Positions 5,894 through 5,965 of a stretch of 5,965 nucleotides of DNA are shown piece by piece. Location: assembly GCA_040877445.1 (NCBI GenBank), contig JBBDNT010000105.1, forward strand, positions 1 through 5,965. The letters are read 5' to 3'. The DNA comes from JBBDNT01 sp040877445. GTDB taxonomy: Bacteria > Planctomycetota > Planctomycetia > Planctomycetales > Planctomycetaceae. Numbering within the stretch: position 1 is the stretch's first letter; each line of letters begins with the position of its first letter. A program made the translations under genes and the position numbers. The notes beneath the pieces were generated by a model, which worked only from the letters and a program-made list of their open reading frames with translations, did no database searches and was not told where the DNA came from.

Positions 5894-5965
5894 GAAGAAT
5901 GTCCCGCGTCAGCTCGCGCCGAATCGAACTCTCCGCGCCCCCGGCGTCCTCCGCGGCTCGATCCC

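Overview
The window is about 6 kb of GC-rich DNA carrying three complete genes, all on the minus strand. They are separated by gaps filled with inverted repeats and hairpins. The best guess for the source is a planctomycete: the two-domain T2SF membrane protein has a layout I associate with that phylum, and the Tat-exported molybdenum hydroxylase large subunit and intergenic palindromes of the 'cgagccgcgaccgtgaggga' type fit. This assignment is an inference from remembered family resemblance, not from a marker gene.

Layout from left to right: 1-449 holds no convincing gene. It holds a stack of short repeats: an imperfect hairpin, a perfect 21-bp inverted repeat, and REP-like 'cattcccgc' hairpins in both orientations. 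450-1493 (-) encodes a type II secretion F-domain (GspF/PilC-like) inner-membrane protein with a GTG start. 1494-1911 is intergenic and includes a 210-bp element with perfect 18-bp terminal inverted repeats (1699-1908). 1912-3171 (-) encodes an AIPR-family protein, a family linked to abortive infection and restriction loci. It has a strong ribosome site and a near-consensus sigma-70-type promoter (3276-3304). 3172-3620 holds that promoter and leader plus a second, 201-bp inverted-repeat element (3412-3612). 3621-5789 (-) encodes a 722-residue Tat-signal molybdenum hydroxylase large subunit of the isoquinoline 1-oxidoreductase beta / xanthine dehydrogenase type. 5790-5965 is its upstream region with a moderate promoter candidate.

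The three genes do not look like one pathway. The outer two have the high GC of the host (about 70-75% in sampled 60-base lines). The AIPR gene is visibly lower (about 52-62% in sampled lines), has its own promoter, and sits between the two inverted-repeat elements. The most interesting reading is that it is a transferred, stand-alone defence-type gene. Each of the three genes is followed at its 3' side by palindromic repeat DNA. In two cases the element edge is only 3 or 8 bp from the stop codon, which suggests insertion into, or service as, transcript ends.
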